Shown: positions 44,039 to 52,733, numbered from the stretch's first letter. The stretch: DNA of 64,000 nucleotides from Rhizobium sp. CG5 (GCF_023701945.1 NZ_JABAEF010000008.1:225265-289264), one strand, 5' to 3'. Numbers and translations: made by a program. Notes: generated by a model from the letters alone, not told the origin.

Positions 44039-47000
44039 GGTGGTCCTCCAATTGCTTTTCCATATTCTGCCTGGCAAGCGCGGTTAAGTCGAACATCGCC
44101 GAATTGCTGCGGGGCGTCCACAGGCCGCGATCGATCGCCTCCTTCAACCGTTCGGCCATTTCGGTCAGCGCCGCCGGGTTCTTGTCCGCCATGAAATCGC
44201 GGACCTTGTCATCCAGAACAAAGGCCTGGTAGACCGCCTCGAAATGGTGGTCGCGCACGGCGCCTGTCGTGGCCGAGAAGGCGAACATGTAGTCGACGGT
44301 GGCGGCGATCTCGAAGGCGCCCTTGTAGCCGTGGCGCATGACGCCGTCGATCCATTTCGGATTGACGACGCGGGCGCGCACGACCCGGGCGATCTCTTCC
44401 TCGAGGCTGCGGATGACAGGCTTTTCCGGCCGGGAGTGGTCGTTGTGGTAGACGCTGGGGCGTTTGCCGGCGACATGTTCGATTGCCGCCGTCATGCCGC
44501 CTTCGAACTGGTAATAGTCGTCGCTGTCCAAGAGATCGTGTTCGCGATTGTCCTGGTTCTGCACCACGGCCTTAACAGACCGCAGCCGCTCCTCGAACAG
44601 GCCGCGCTCGGCATTTCCTTCGCTGCCGGCACCATAGGCATAGGAACCCCAGACCAGATAGGCCTCGGCCAGATCGGCGCGGTTCTGCCAGCCCTTCTCG
44701 TCGATCAGCGCCTGCAGACCGGCGCCATAGGCCCCCGGCTTGGAGCCGAAGACCCGGTAACCGGCGCGGCGGGCGGCGTCGGTGTCGCTGAGGCCCTGCT
44801 GGATCAGGCGCGCCGTCTCGACCCGCATGCGGGCGGCGATCGGGTTGTCGGCATCGTCCTCGTCCAGAGCGCCGACCGCCCGCACCGCCTTGTCGAACAA
44901 AGCGATCTGCTCGGGAAAGGCATCGCGGAAGAAGCCGGAGATCCGCAGGGTGACATCGACGCGCGGCCGGTTCAAAACCGCCTGCGGCAGGATCTCGAAG
45001 CCGGTGACGCGGCGCGAGGCCATGTCCCACAGCGGCTTGACGCCGATCAGCGCCAGGGCTTGGGCAATGTCGTCGCCGCCGGTGCGCATGTTGGAGGTGC
45101 CCCAGGCGGTGATCCCGAGCGAGGTCGGCCATTCGCCATGGTCCTGGGCATAGCGGATGACCAGCAGCTCGGCGGAATTCTTGCCCAGTTCATAGGCCGC
45201 CGGCGTCGGCACGGCGCGACTGTCGACCGAGTAGAAATTGCGGCCGGTCGGCAGCACGTCCGGGCGGCCACGGGTCGGGGCACCCGACGGGCCGGGCGCC
45301 ACGAAGCAGCCGTTAAGTCCGGTCAGCAGGCCAGCGATTTCGGCGGGGCCGGAGTGAATGATCGAGGGTTTCAACCGGGTCTCGATCTCGTCGAGCACGG
45401 CACGGGCTTGGGGCCAATGGTCGGGGCATGGCACCATTCCGTCGACCAGCCTTGCTGCCAGAAGCTCGATACGCTCGACGGTATCGCCCTTGGTGCGCCA
45501 GGGGGCGTCGTCGAGAGCGGCGAGGATGGCGGGTTTCGGGCCGGTCCAGGGATCGGACATGATGCAGTCGAGGGGGTCGAAAGGGGAATCTGTGCCGGAA
45601 ATACCCCCCTCTGCCCTGCCGGGCATCTCCCCCTCAAGGGGGGAGATTGGGGATGATGCCACTCGGCCATTCTCAAGGTTTGCGGCAGAGGAAGCGAGGC
45701 CAACAGCTGTTCCAGATGACGCCGGGGTCGATGACGCAGGCGGTTGCCTCGCGCCGATCTCCCCCCTTGAGGGGGAGATGCCCGGCAGGGCAGAGGGGGG
45801 TGAACGCCGAGAGGTCTCGATTGCAATACCCCCCTCTGTCGGCTTTGCCGACATCTCCCCCTCAAGGGGGGAGATTGGGGATGATGCCACTCGGCCATTC
45901 TCAAGGTTTGCGACAAAGGAAGAGAGGCCAACAGCTGTTCCAGATGACGCCGGGGTCGATGACGCGGGCGGTTGCCTCGCGCCGATCTCCCCTCTTGAGG
46001 GGGAGATGCCCGGCAGGGCAGAGGGGGGTGAACGCCGAGAGGTCTCACTTGCAATCCCCCCCTCTGTCGGCTTTGCCGACATCTCCCCCTCAAGGGGGGA
46101 GATCAGATGGAGATCCGCCGCAATCGCCCGCTGCAGGCTCTGGTCGCCGCCCTCACCCAAGGCTCGCGGCACGCGGGCCAGCGCCACCGTCAGGTCGGTC
46201 AAAAGCCGTCCCTCGGGCGCCAGGCCGAAAATGTGCAAGCCGTCGCGGATCTGCATTTCCTTGAGGTCGCAGAGATAGGCGTCGAGCTTTTCAAGCGCCG
46301 TTTCGTCGGCCTCGCCCTTTGATATGCCGGCATCCTGGTCGAGGCCGATATCGGCGATCAGATCGAGGATCTGCTTTTTCAAGAGGCGCAGCCGCCTGGG
46401 ATCGCCGCCGGCCGCTTCATAATATTCGTCGACCAGCGCTTCCAGGTCCTTCAGCGGGCCATAGCTTTCGGCGCGGGTCAGCGGTGGCGTCAGGTGATCG
46501 ATGATGACGGCCGCGGTGCGGCGCTTGGCCTGCGTGCCTTCGCCGGGATCGTTGACGATGAAGGGATAGAGATGCGGCAGCGGCCCGAGGATCGCTTCGG
46601 GATAACAGGTCTCGGACAGCGCCAAAGCCTTGCCCGGCAACCATTCCAGATTGCCGTGCTTGCCCATATGGATCACCGCATGGACATCCATCGTCAGCCG
46701 CAGATAGGCGTAGAAAGCGAGATAGCCGTGCGGCGGCACCAGATCCGGCGAATGATAGGTTTCCTTAGGATCGATATTGTAGCCACGGGCCGGCTGGATG
46801 CCGACGACGACATGGCCGAAGCGCGACAGCGGCAGGGCGAAGCGTCCGTCCCGAAAGAACGGATCGGTCAGGGGATCGCCCCAGCGGCTGGTGATCGCAT
46901 CCTGAACCGATCTGGGAAGAGATTTGAAGAAACTCATATAATCGTTGAGCGAAAGGGTTTCGCGGATTTCCCGGCCGCGGGTCGCCGCATTGGTCGGTCC

Positions 47001-48614
47001 GGCCATCAGATGGTTGATCAGCGCGTCGCCATCGGCAGGCAGATCGCCGACCGCATAGCCGGCCGATTGCAGGGCCCGCAGCACCTCGACCGTGCCGGCC
47101 GGCGTATCGAGGCCGACGCCGTTGCCGAGGCGGCCGTCGCGGTTGGGGTAATTGGCGAGGATCAGCGCCACCCGGCGCTCTGGCGGTGCGGCCTGGCGCA
47201 GGCGCGCCCAGTTGGCGGCGAGCCGCGCAACAAAGGCGCAGCGGTCGGCATCCGGGGCGTGGGTGACGATATTGGCTTCGACGCGGGCATCGAAACGGGC
47301 GGCGGCCTTGAAGGAGACGGCGCGGGTCATGACGCGGCCATCGACCTCCGGCAGCGCTACATTCATGGCGAGGTCGCGGGCGGAAAGCCCCTGCGAGGAC
47401 GCGGCCCAGGCCTCGCGCGTCGAACTGGAAAACAGCGCCTGCAGCACGACCGCGCCGCCTTCGTCCAGAACCGTGGACATGCGCTTGGCGCCGGGCGCCG
47501 AGACGGCAAAGCCGGTGGCATTGACCACCACGGCCGGCGGTGCCTCGGCAAAGATTGCCCGCAGCGTCTCGACGGACACGGCATCCTTGAGGCTCGAGAC
47601 GAATACCGGCAGGGCGATCAGTCCCTCCGCCCGCAGTGCCTCGATCATCGCCTCGACGGGTTTCGTCTCGCCGCTTTGCACCAGGGCGCGGTAGAAGCAG
47701 AGGGCGACGATGGGGGCTGGCCTGTGTTTACCCCCCTCTGGCCTACCGGCCATCTCCCCCTCAAGGGGGGAGATCGGACGCGGGAACCACGCTGCGTCAC
47801 CTCCAGAGCTGGCATTTGTTGAAAGGGTTTCTGAAGGCGCGGTGCCGGATGAAGCTGGGGACGCATGCAGCGAGTCGATCTCCCCCCTTGAGGGGGAGAT
47901 GGCCGGCAGGCCAGAGGGGGGTGTCACGGTACTCCGCGACAAAGACCCAGGATAGGCCGTTTGCCCAGCTGAGAGAGGAAGACCCGAAGCGGCGGGCGCG
48001 ACATCTTGCACCAGTGATGAGGGGGCCGAAGCCACAAGGCCTTTCCACTCCTCCACGCCCACCACGCCCCTGCCCGGCCACCAGATGCCGGCTTTCAGCA
48101 ACGGGTCAGCGGGCTGCGGGCGGTCGCCGTGGCCGATCAGGGCGCTGGCATAGTCGGTGAAGGCGCGGGCATTGGTCTCGCCGCCCTCGATCAGATAGGC
48201 CCACAGGGCGGCGAGGTCTTCAGGAGAGACGGTCGAAAACGCGGCGAGCCCCTCATCCGGCTTGTCGTCGCCGGGCAAGACGGCGATCAAAGCGCCCGAG
48301 CGGCGGGCCGCCGCATGCAAAGCCTCCAGCGCATAGTGGAAATAGCTGGCGCCGCCCAGTGCCCGCACAGCGATCAGCCGGGCATGGCGCGCCGTGCGCT
48401 CGACATAGGTGTCGACCGACATCGGATGCTTGAGGCTCATCAGGCTTGCCAGCCGGAAGCTCGGACCCTCTGCCCGGGCGGCCACGGCTGCGGCAATCGC
48501 CGCAAGCTCGGTATCGGCCGCCGACAGGAAGACAATGTCGCCCGGCGTCTGACCAAGGTCGATCGCCTCTTCGCCATCGGCAATCGAACCTTTCTGGGCG
48601 AGCAGCAGATGCAT
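44031..48614 (-). CDS. cobN: Cobaltochelatase subunit CobN with two repeat-derived insertions
   Basis: 1527 residues; the classical aerobic CobN is about 1275. CobN is the large substrate-binding subunit that with CobS and CobT inserts cobalt into hydrogenobyrinic acid a,c-diamide using ATP. Conserved blocks include LILANYPNRDGRLGNGVGLD, VIHMGKHGNLEWLPGKALAL and VWGSYAYGAGSEG. Two low-complexity, repeat-encoded stretches interrupt it: about 230-296 and about 838-1004 (SPLEGEMSAKPTEGG, PPSALPGISPSRGEI repeated). The frame stays open throughout. It lies 3 bp after cobW. Confidence 0.95.
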   Translation of the reverse strand: MHLLLAQKGSIADGEEAIDLGQTPGDIVFLSAADTELAAIAAAVAARAEGPSFRLASLMSLKHPMSVDTYVERTARHARLIAVRALGGASYFHYALEALHAAARRSGALIAVLPGDDKPDEGLAAFSTVSPEDLAALWAYLIEGGETNARAFTDYASALIGHGDRPQPADPLLKAGIWWPGRGVVGVEEWKGLVASAPSSLVQDVAPAASGLPLSAGQTAYPGSLSRSTVTPPSGLPAISPSRGEIDSLHASPASSGTAPSETLSTNASSGGDAAWFPRPISPLEGEMAGRPEGGKHRPAPIVALCFYRALVQSGETKPVEAMIEALRAEGLIALPVFVSSLKDAVSVETLRAIFAEAPPAVVVNATGFAVSAPGAKRMSTVLDEGGAVVLQALFSSSTREAWAASSQGLSARDLAMNVALPEVDGRVMTRAVSFKAAARFDARVEANIVTHAPDADRCAFVARLAANWARLRQAAPPERRVALILANYPNRDGRLGNGVGLDTPAGTVEVLRALQSAGYAVGDLPADGDALINHLMAGPTNAATRGREIRETLSLNDYMSFFKSLPRSVQDAITSRWGDPLTDPFFRDGRFALPLSRFGHVVVGIQPARGYNIDPKETYHSPDLVPPHGYLAFYAYLRLTMDVHAVIHMGKHGNLEWLPGKALALSETCYPEAILGPLPHLYPFIVNDPGEGTQAKRRTAAVIIDHLTPPLTRAESYGPLKDLEALVDEYYEAAGGDPRRLRLLKKQILDLIADIGLDQDAGISKGEADETALEKLDAYLCDLKEMQIRDGLHIFGLAPEGRLLTDLTVALARVPRALGEGGDQSLQRAIAADLHLISPLEGEMSAKPTEGGIASETSRRSPPSALPGISPSRGEIGARQPPASSTPASSGTAVGLSSFVANLENGRVASSPISPLEGEMSAKPTEGGIAIETSRRSPPSALPGISPSRGEIGARQPPASSTPASSGTAVGLASSAANLENGRVASSPISPLEGEMPGRAEGGISGTDSPFDPLDCIMSDPWTGPKPAILAALDDAPWRTKGDTVERIELLAARLVDGMVPCPDHWPQARAVLDEIETRLKPSIIHSGPAEIAGLLTGLNGCFVAPGPSGAPTRGRPDVLPTGRNFYSVDSRAVPTPAAYELGKNSAELLVIRYAQDHGEWPTSLGITAWGTSNMRTGGDDIAQALALIGVKPLWDMASRRVTGFEILPQAVLNRPRVDVTLRISGFFRDAFPEQIALFDKAVRAVGALDEDDADNPIAARMRVETARLIQQGLSDTDAARRAGYRVFGSKPGAYGAGLQALIDEKGWQNRADLAEAYLVWGSYAYGAGSEGNAERGLFEERLRSVKAVVQNQDNREHDLLDSDDYYQFEGGMTAAIEHVAGKRPSVYHNDHSRPEKPVIRSLEEEIARVVRARVVNPKWIDGVMRHGYKGAFEIAATVDYMFAFSATTGAVRDHHFEAVYQAFVLDDKVRDFMADKNPAALTEMAERLKEAIDRGLWTPRSNSAMFDLTALARQNMEKQLEDHHD
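45603..46104. repeat. Five palindromic arms and a 228-bp tandem duplication inside cobN
   Basis: Type A arms at 45603-45647, 45756-45801 (inverted), 45828-45875, 45984-46029 (inverted) and 46055-46104. The stretch from the first inner palindrome to the third is repeated with a period of 228 bp (76 codons) and only scattered base changes. All lies within the cobN frame. Confidence 0.93.
47730..47921. repeat. RIME-like element (type A) inserted in frame within cobN
   Basis: Inverted arms at 47730-47777 and 47877-47921 with about 100 bp between. The outer (CCCCCCTCTGGCC) and inner (ATCTCCCCCTCAAGG) segments match the intergenic copy at 39785-39944. It encodes roughly residues 230-296 of CobN. 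Confidence 0.92.
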
Positions 48615-48617
48615 GGA

Positions 48618-49691
48618 TCAGACCGCCTTCTCGACCGCCCCGACCACGGCTGCAAAATCCCAGTCATGCAGGCCGATCACCACCAGGCGCGTCTCGCGCT
48701 TTTCGCCGGAGGTCCAGGGCCGGTCGAAATAGGTGTCGATGCGGCTGCCGACGGCCTGGATCACCAGCCGCATCGGCTTGCCGGGCACGTCGATGAAGCC
48801 TTTCAGGCGCAGGATGTCATGGGCCTCGATGACCGGCACCAGCCGGTCGACAAAAGCTGAGGGATCGGCGATCGAGCCGAGCTTCAGCACGAAGCTCTCG
48901 AACTCGTCGTGATCGTGATGATGGTCATGGGCCTCGCCGCTGTCGTGCAGCGCCTGATGTTCCAGCTCGTGATGGGACTTGCGGTTGTCGATATCGTCCT
49001 CGGAACCAGCACCGAGACCGAGCAGCACCATCGACGGCACCTCGCCATTGCGAGCTTCCACCATGGTCGGCTTGCGCTTGACGCGCGCTGTCACGTCGGC
49101 CCGCACGGCGGCAATGCCGGCGGCATCCAGCAGGTCGGTCTTGTTGAGCACGATCAGGTCGGCGCAGGTCAACTGGTCCTCAAACAGTTCCTCGATCGGG
49201 CTGTCATGGTCGAGGCTGTCGTCCTCGGCGCGCTGCGTCGCCACCTTGTCGTGATCGTCGGCGAACCGGCCGGCGGCCACCGCTGCACTGTCGACCACGG
49301 TAATGACGCCATCGACGGTGACGCGGGTGCGGATATCCGGCCAGTTGAAGGCATTGACCAGCGGCTGTGGCAAGGCGAGGCCCGAGGTCTCGATGACGAT
49401 ATGATCGGGAAGCGTGCCACGCTCCAGAAGCTTCTGCATGGTCGGGATGAAATCGTCGGCCACCGTGCAGCAGATGCAGCCATTGGTCAGTTCGATGATG
49501 TCGTCCTCGGTGCAATTGTCGGCGCCGCAGCCCTTCAGCACGTCGCCATCGACGCCGAGATCGCCGAATTCGTTGATGATCAGCGCGATCTTCTTGCCGC
49601 CGGCATTCATCAGCATGTTGCGGATGATGGTCGTCTTGCCGGCGCCGAGGAATCCGGTGATGACGGTGGCGGGGATTTTTGATTGCAGCAT
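48618..49691 (-). CDS. cobW: CobW-family metal chaperone GTPase
   Basis: 357 residues, COG0523 G3E GTPase. P-loop GFLGAGKTTIIRN, metal-binding LTNGCICCTVADD and LNKTDLL are present. A His/Asp-rich insert (SGEAHDHHHDHDEFE) lies before the C-terminal domain. CobW is thought to supply Co2+ to the CobNST chelatase, which suits its position between cobP and cobN with 3-4 bp gaps. Confidence 0.94.
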   Translation of the reverse strand: MLQSKIPATVITGFLGAGKTTIIRNMLMNAGGKKIALIINEFGDLGVDGDVLKGCGADNCTEDDIIELTNGCICCTVADDFIPTMQKLLERGTLPDHIVIETSGLALPQPLVNAFNWPDIRTRVTVDGVITVVDSAAVAAGRFADDHDKVATQRAEDDSLDHDSPIEELFEDQLTCADLIVLNKTDLLDAAGIAAVRADVTARVKRKPTMVEARNGEVPSMVLLGLGAGSEDDIDNRKSHHELEHQALHDSGEAHDHHHDHDEFESFVLKLGSIADPSAFVDRLVPVIEAHDILRLKGFIDVPGKPMRLVIQAVGSRIDTYFDRPWTSGEKRETRLVVIGLHDWDFAAVVGAVEKAV

Positions 49692-49695
49692 TGGT

Positions 49696-50223
49696 TCAAC
49701 CCTTCATTTTCAGCGGCAAGCCGGCCGCAACGAAATAGACTTCGGTCGCCTGTTCGGCGACGATCTGGTGCAGGCGCCCGGCGTGGTCGCGAAAGGCGCG
49801 CGCCATGGCATTGTCGGGCACGATGCCGAGCCCGACTTCGTTGGACACAAGGAGGACGGTCGCTTTCAGGTCCGGCAGCAGCGCTCCCAGGGCGGCACTG
49901 TCGGCCGCCACATCGCGCTCCTCCATCATCAGATTGGTGACCCACAGCGTCAGGCAATCGACCAGCACGACGCGGCCCGGATCGTCGATGCGGGTCAGCG
50001 TGTCGGTGAGCGCCAGCGGTTCCTCATGGGTGGTCCAGCCGCGGCCAGCGCGGTCAGCCTTGTGCTGCGCGATCCGGGCGCGCATCTCGTCGTCAAAGGC
50101 GCGGCCGGTGGCGATATAGTGGCGTTCCAGCCCGGTCTCGATGGCAAGACCTTCGGCGAAACGGGATTTGCCCGAACGGGCGCCTCCCAGCACCAGGAGG
50201 CTGCGGTGTGCTGTCTGATCCAT
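49696..50223 (-). CDS. cobP: Bifunctional adenosylcobinamide kinase/guanylyltransferase CobP (CobU)
   Basis: 175 residues. P-loop [15 protein letters not shown] and [14 protein letters not shown] are hallmarks. It phosphorylates adenosylcobinamide and transfers GMP from GTP for nucleotide-loop assembly. Second gene of the riboswitch operon, 3 bp after the small membrane protein and 4 bp before cobW. Confidence 0.95.
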   Translation of the reverse strand: MDQTAHRSLLVLGGARSGKSRFAEGLAIETGLERHYIATGRAFDDEMRARIAQHKADRAGRGWTTHEEPLALTDTLTRIDDPGRVVLVDCLTLWVTNLMMEERDVAADSAALGALLPDLKATVLLVSNEVGLGIVPDNAMARAFRDHAGRLHQIVAEQATEVYFVAAGLPLKMKG

Positions 50224-50226
50224 GGG

Positions 50227-50484
50227 TCAGTCGTCGGCGCCAGGGGCGGCGTAAAGACCGCCGTCGCGCGGCGCGAAGGCCGGCCACGGGGTCGGCTGCC
50301 ATTTGCCTTCAGGGTCGGCGAGCGAATTTTCTGACGCGGCACGGCCCGTCGACGCGCCCGTCGAGCCCGTCACGACGGAATCGGCAGGCTCGGCAAAGCC
50401 GCGCGGAAACAACGCGAATGCCAGCCCGGCCAGCACAAGCACGGCCGTGGCCATGATGGTCGCTTGAACATGGGAAAGGGTCAT
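50227..50484 (-). CDS. Small single-helix membrane protein heading the B12-riboswitch operon
   Basis: 85 residues from MTLSHVQATIMATAVLVLAG; one membrane helix (about 8-27) followed by a polar, Pro/Gly/Ala-rich tail of about 58 residues. GGAGG lies seven bases before the ATG. It is not convincingly a CbtB cobalt-transport subunit, because the usual C-terminal His motif is missing. Its position, first after the riboswitch and 3 bp before cobP, ties it to cobalamin or cobalt metabolism, but the function is unknown. Confidence 0.8.
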   Translation of the reverse strand: MTLSHVQATIMATAVLVLAGLAFALFPRGFAEPADSVVTGSTGASTGRAASENSLADPEGKWQPTPWPAFAPRDGGLYAAPGADD

Positions 50485-50524
50485 GGCAGCGCCTCCGGTC
50501 GCGGAGAGCCTGCGCAAGCATAAG

Positions 50525-50585
50525 AGCCGGAATACCGGCTGCAAGAGTGGCCGGAATACCGGCCGGCGCGGGACAGTCCTGTCCC
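50525..50585 (-). promoter_or_regulatory. Three stacked hairpins in the riboswitch leader
   Basis: Reading the minus strand: GGGACAG-TC-type palindrome (50570-50585), GGCCGGTATTCCGGCC (50549-50564) and AGCCGGTATTCCGGCT (50525-50540). The last two share a core repeated 24 nt apart. They lie between the B12 box and the ribosome site of the first gene and may form the switching or termination structure. Confidence 0.65.
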
Positions 50586-50659
50586 GTTGAAACGATCTGT
50601 CGCCACGCCAACCTCCGTGCAGGCAACGGGGAAAACTCCCCCAGTCTTGGGCATGTGCC

Positions 50660-51050
50660 CGGCACGAAAGGCAGGTCTCCTGGCTCGCAGCTTCAGGCGC
50701 TCGAACCGGTGAATGACGTCGATTGACATCAATTCGTCCGGCTCAATGCCAGCGGGTCTTTCTCGCCTTCCCGGAGTGTCTGGCTTTGCGAAAAGGTGGA
50801 CGATTCGTAGATGATAGAGGCGTCCAGCCCCGGCAGATCGCTTGGCCACTCCAGTGGCTTTTCCTTTTGTGCTCGCCGCGCCCCCTGCCCGCACCATGCG
50901 GACGATCGGCAACGCGACGGTGTCAAAAGGACGAAAGACCCTCGCTGTTCTACAGTCGCGGGGTCGGCTACTTCCGGCATGCCCGGATTGGGTCCATGCC
51001 GTCGTATTCCCTTTTGCTTCCCGATCCGCATCACACGGCTGCGGGAACCA
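50660..51050 (-). ncRNA. Cobalamin (B12) riboswitch
   Basis: On the minus strand the conserved pieces appear in order: GGTTCCCG near 51049, AAAAGGGAAT, GCCGACCCCGCGACTGTAG, GCCACTGG, CCGGGAAGGC and the B12 box AGCCAGGAGACCTGCC at 50670-50685. It should switch off the small-protein-cobP-cobW-cobN-cobO operon when adenosylcobalamin is plentiful. At about 390 nt it is longer than usual, mainly between the CTGTAG core and GCCACTGG and again before GGGAAGGC. It begins about 60 nt after the lipoprotein gene on the same strand. Confidence 0.94.
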
Positions 51051-51108
51051 TTCGTAATCTCAGAAATAGGCGCAAGGCCGCGCGAAGTCAATCAATCGCG
51101 GCGGGCGC

Positions 51109-51855
51109 TCACGGCTTTGGCAACGGGCATGGCTGCCCTGGCGCGTCCTTGCAGTCGGCGGTTTTGGCCGGACCGCGACCCGACAGGTCGATGGTTGCCA
51201 GCGCCCCCTCTTCGGTGTTGGTGCCGGGCGAAACGGCATTGGTCTGGGGGGCCGGCCCCGGGGCCTCGGGCACGACCTCCACACCACCATCGGCCGGGGC
51301 CGACACAGGCTCGACCGCAATCGGCGCCGGGCTTGCCGCCGAATCCGAGACGTCGGGTGACGTCACCCGTCGAACCGCCGGCCTCGCCGGCTTCGGCAGC
51401 GACGGCGTGGTCAGCGAAAAGGCATAACGCACCCGCGCCGTGATTTCTTCGGCAAGGCTCTCCTCGGCCATCAGCGGATTGTCGCTGGTGCTGTAGACGT
51501 CGAACACGCCGGTTGCGACCGTTTCGCCATTCTCCACCGAAATGGCGGAGACGCGGAAGCGCGCCTCGTTCAACCGCCGGTTCATGCCGGTGCCCACGCT
51601 GTAGTTTTCGATGCGCACGGCCAGGACGACGCGCGGCAAGGGCACTGGCCGGCGTGTCGCGTCGATCGAGGCGGAGATGCGCCGGTCGATCCCGGCAATC
51701 AGCACCGGCGAGACCCGTGCACTGGCCATGACGGAGATGTCGCGGACATCGTAGTAAAGCGGCCGTTCGATCGGGCGGCGGTTGAACACGCTGCAGGAGG
51801 CCAGCAGCACGCAGGCAACCAGCACGACGGCAGCTTGAACGGTACGGCAAAGCAT
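51109..51855 (-). CDS. Lipoprotein of unknown function
   Basis: 248 residues from MLCRTVQAAVVLV. A lipobox LLASC (cysteine 21) ends the signal sequence. Residues about 25-150 form an ordered domain (RPLYYDVRDISVMAS, LNEARFRVSAISVENG); the last ~100 residues are Pro/Ala/Ser-rich and probably disordered. GGGGAAG precedes this ATG; one 30 nt upstream is also possible. No family is assigned. Confidence 0.8.
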   Translation of the reverse strand: MLCRTVQAAVVLVACVLLASCSVFNRRPIERPLYYDVRDISVMASARVSPVLIAGIDRRISASIDATRRPVPLPRVVLAVRIENYSVGTGMNRRLNEARFRVSAISVENGETVATGVFDVYSTSDNPLMAEESLAEEITARVRYAFSLTTPSLPKPARPAVRRVTSPDVSDSAASPAPIAVEPVSAPADGGVEVVPEAPGPAPQTNAVSPGTNTEEGALATIDLSGRGPAKTADCKDAPGQPCPLPKP

Positions 51856-51941
51856 GGCGATCTTCCCCGACGGCGCGATGAGCATGCCGCGAAGTTTCGC
51901 CTGTTATGGTTAGCGAAGGATTAACCGTTTAACGGTTGGCG

Positions 51942-52733
51942 TCACTTCACTGGGCGCAGGGCGTTGAAAAGCCGGGCCGCCGCGTCGATATCCCGATAAC
52001 GCGCCACCCGGCGGGCCTGCGCTTCCGTGTCGGCGCCCCAATGCTCGTCGGTCCAGTCCTCGTCGAGATGGGCCAGCTGCCAGATCGCGTCGAGCGACAG
52101 ATGCTGATCGGCAAAGGCCAGAGCCAGCATCGCCGAGCCGGTCATGGCGGTCACCACATGCAGGCTGGCCAGTTGGAACGGCGTCGCATAGCGCGACAGC
52201 GCGTGGCGGAAGGCCGCAATGGCGGCGTCCGGCTGCGCCTGGTGGACGATGCCGGCGGCCAGGATGAACCGCGCGCCGTGGGTCGCCGCCAGCCATTCCA
52301 GCACCGGGTCCCAGGCCTGCGCCTGACGATCGACCAGTTCCTGCGGCGTCTCGGCGCGGTAGCACAAAAGGTCGTTGCCGGCATAGTGGACGATATCGGC
52401 GAACACGTCGTCGGCCTGGTCGGCGATCGCGTCGATGGCGGTATTGGCCAGCCGCGTCACCGGCATGGTGGCGGGCTCGATGATCTCGCCCTGGGCGCGC
52501 CATTCGGCAGCCACCAGTTCGGCGGCTGCAGCATTCGGCAGCGTCAGGGTCTTCTTGGCCGGCGTCTTGACGCTGCGGCCATCGAGCCGCACCGAGACGC
52601 AATCGGCCTCCGGCTGCGTGCTGACCCCGGTGTAGAAGCGCTTGATCTGCGGTTTCTTCATCTGGATCTGCGCCCGGCGGACCGGATCGGCATCGCTCAG
52701 TTCGGGACCAGGATCGCTCAGGATGTCGCGCAT
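51942..52733 (-). CDS. ATP12-family chaperone for F1-ATPase assembly
   Basis: 263 residues. VSVRLDGRSVKTPAKKTL, PVTRLANTAIDAI and the C-terminal HVVTAMTGSAMLALA are typical of the ATP12 family, which in mitochondria binds the F1 alpha subunit during assembly; a similar role is inferred for alphaproteobacteria. The stop of the HAD gene lies 11 bp upstream on the same strand, suggesting co-transcription. Confidence 0.92.
   Translation of the reverse strand: MRDILSDPGPELSDADPVRRAQIQMKKPQIKRFYTGVSTQPEADCVSVRLDGRSVKTPAKKTLTLPNAAAAELVAAEWRAQGEIIEPATMPVTRLANTAIDAIADQADDVFADIVHYAGNDLLCYRAETPQELVDRQAQAWDPVLEWLAATHGARFILAAGIVHQAQPDAAIAAFRHALSRYATPFQLASLHVVTAMTGSAMLALAFADQHLSLDAIWQLAHLDEDWTDEHWGADTEAQARRVARYRDIDAAARLFNALRPVK

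Noticed and set aside
45603..46104. CRISPR array
   Set aside because: Repeats alternate in orientation, spacers are near-identical copies, and the stretch is coding; no cas genes are near.
44031..48614. cobN as a pseudogene broken by repeats
   Set aside because: The frame is continuous across both insertions and all conserved CobN blocks are present; it is enlarged, not broken.
50723..50733. TTGACATCAA-like motif as another anaerobox
   Set aside because: The spacing between half sites is too short and it lies within the B12 riboswitch.
50481..51091. Small open frames within the B12 riboswitch region
   Set aside because: The sequence is accounted for by the structured riboswitch; no ribosome sites or protein-like composition.
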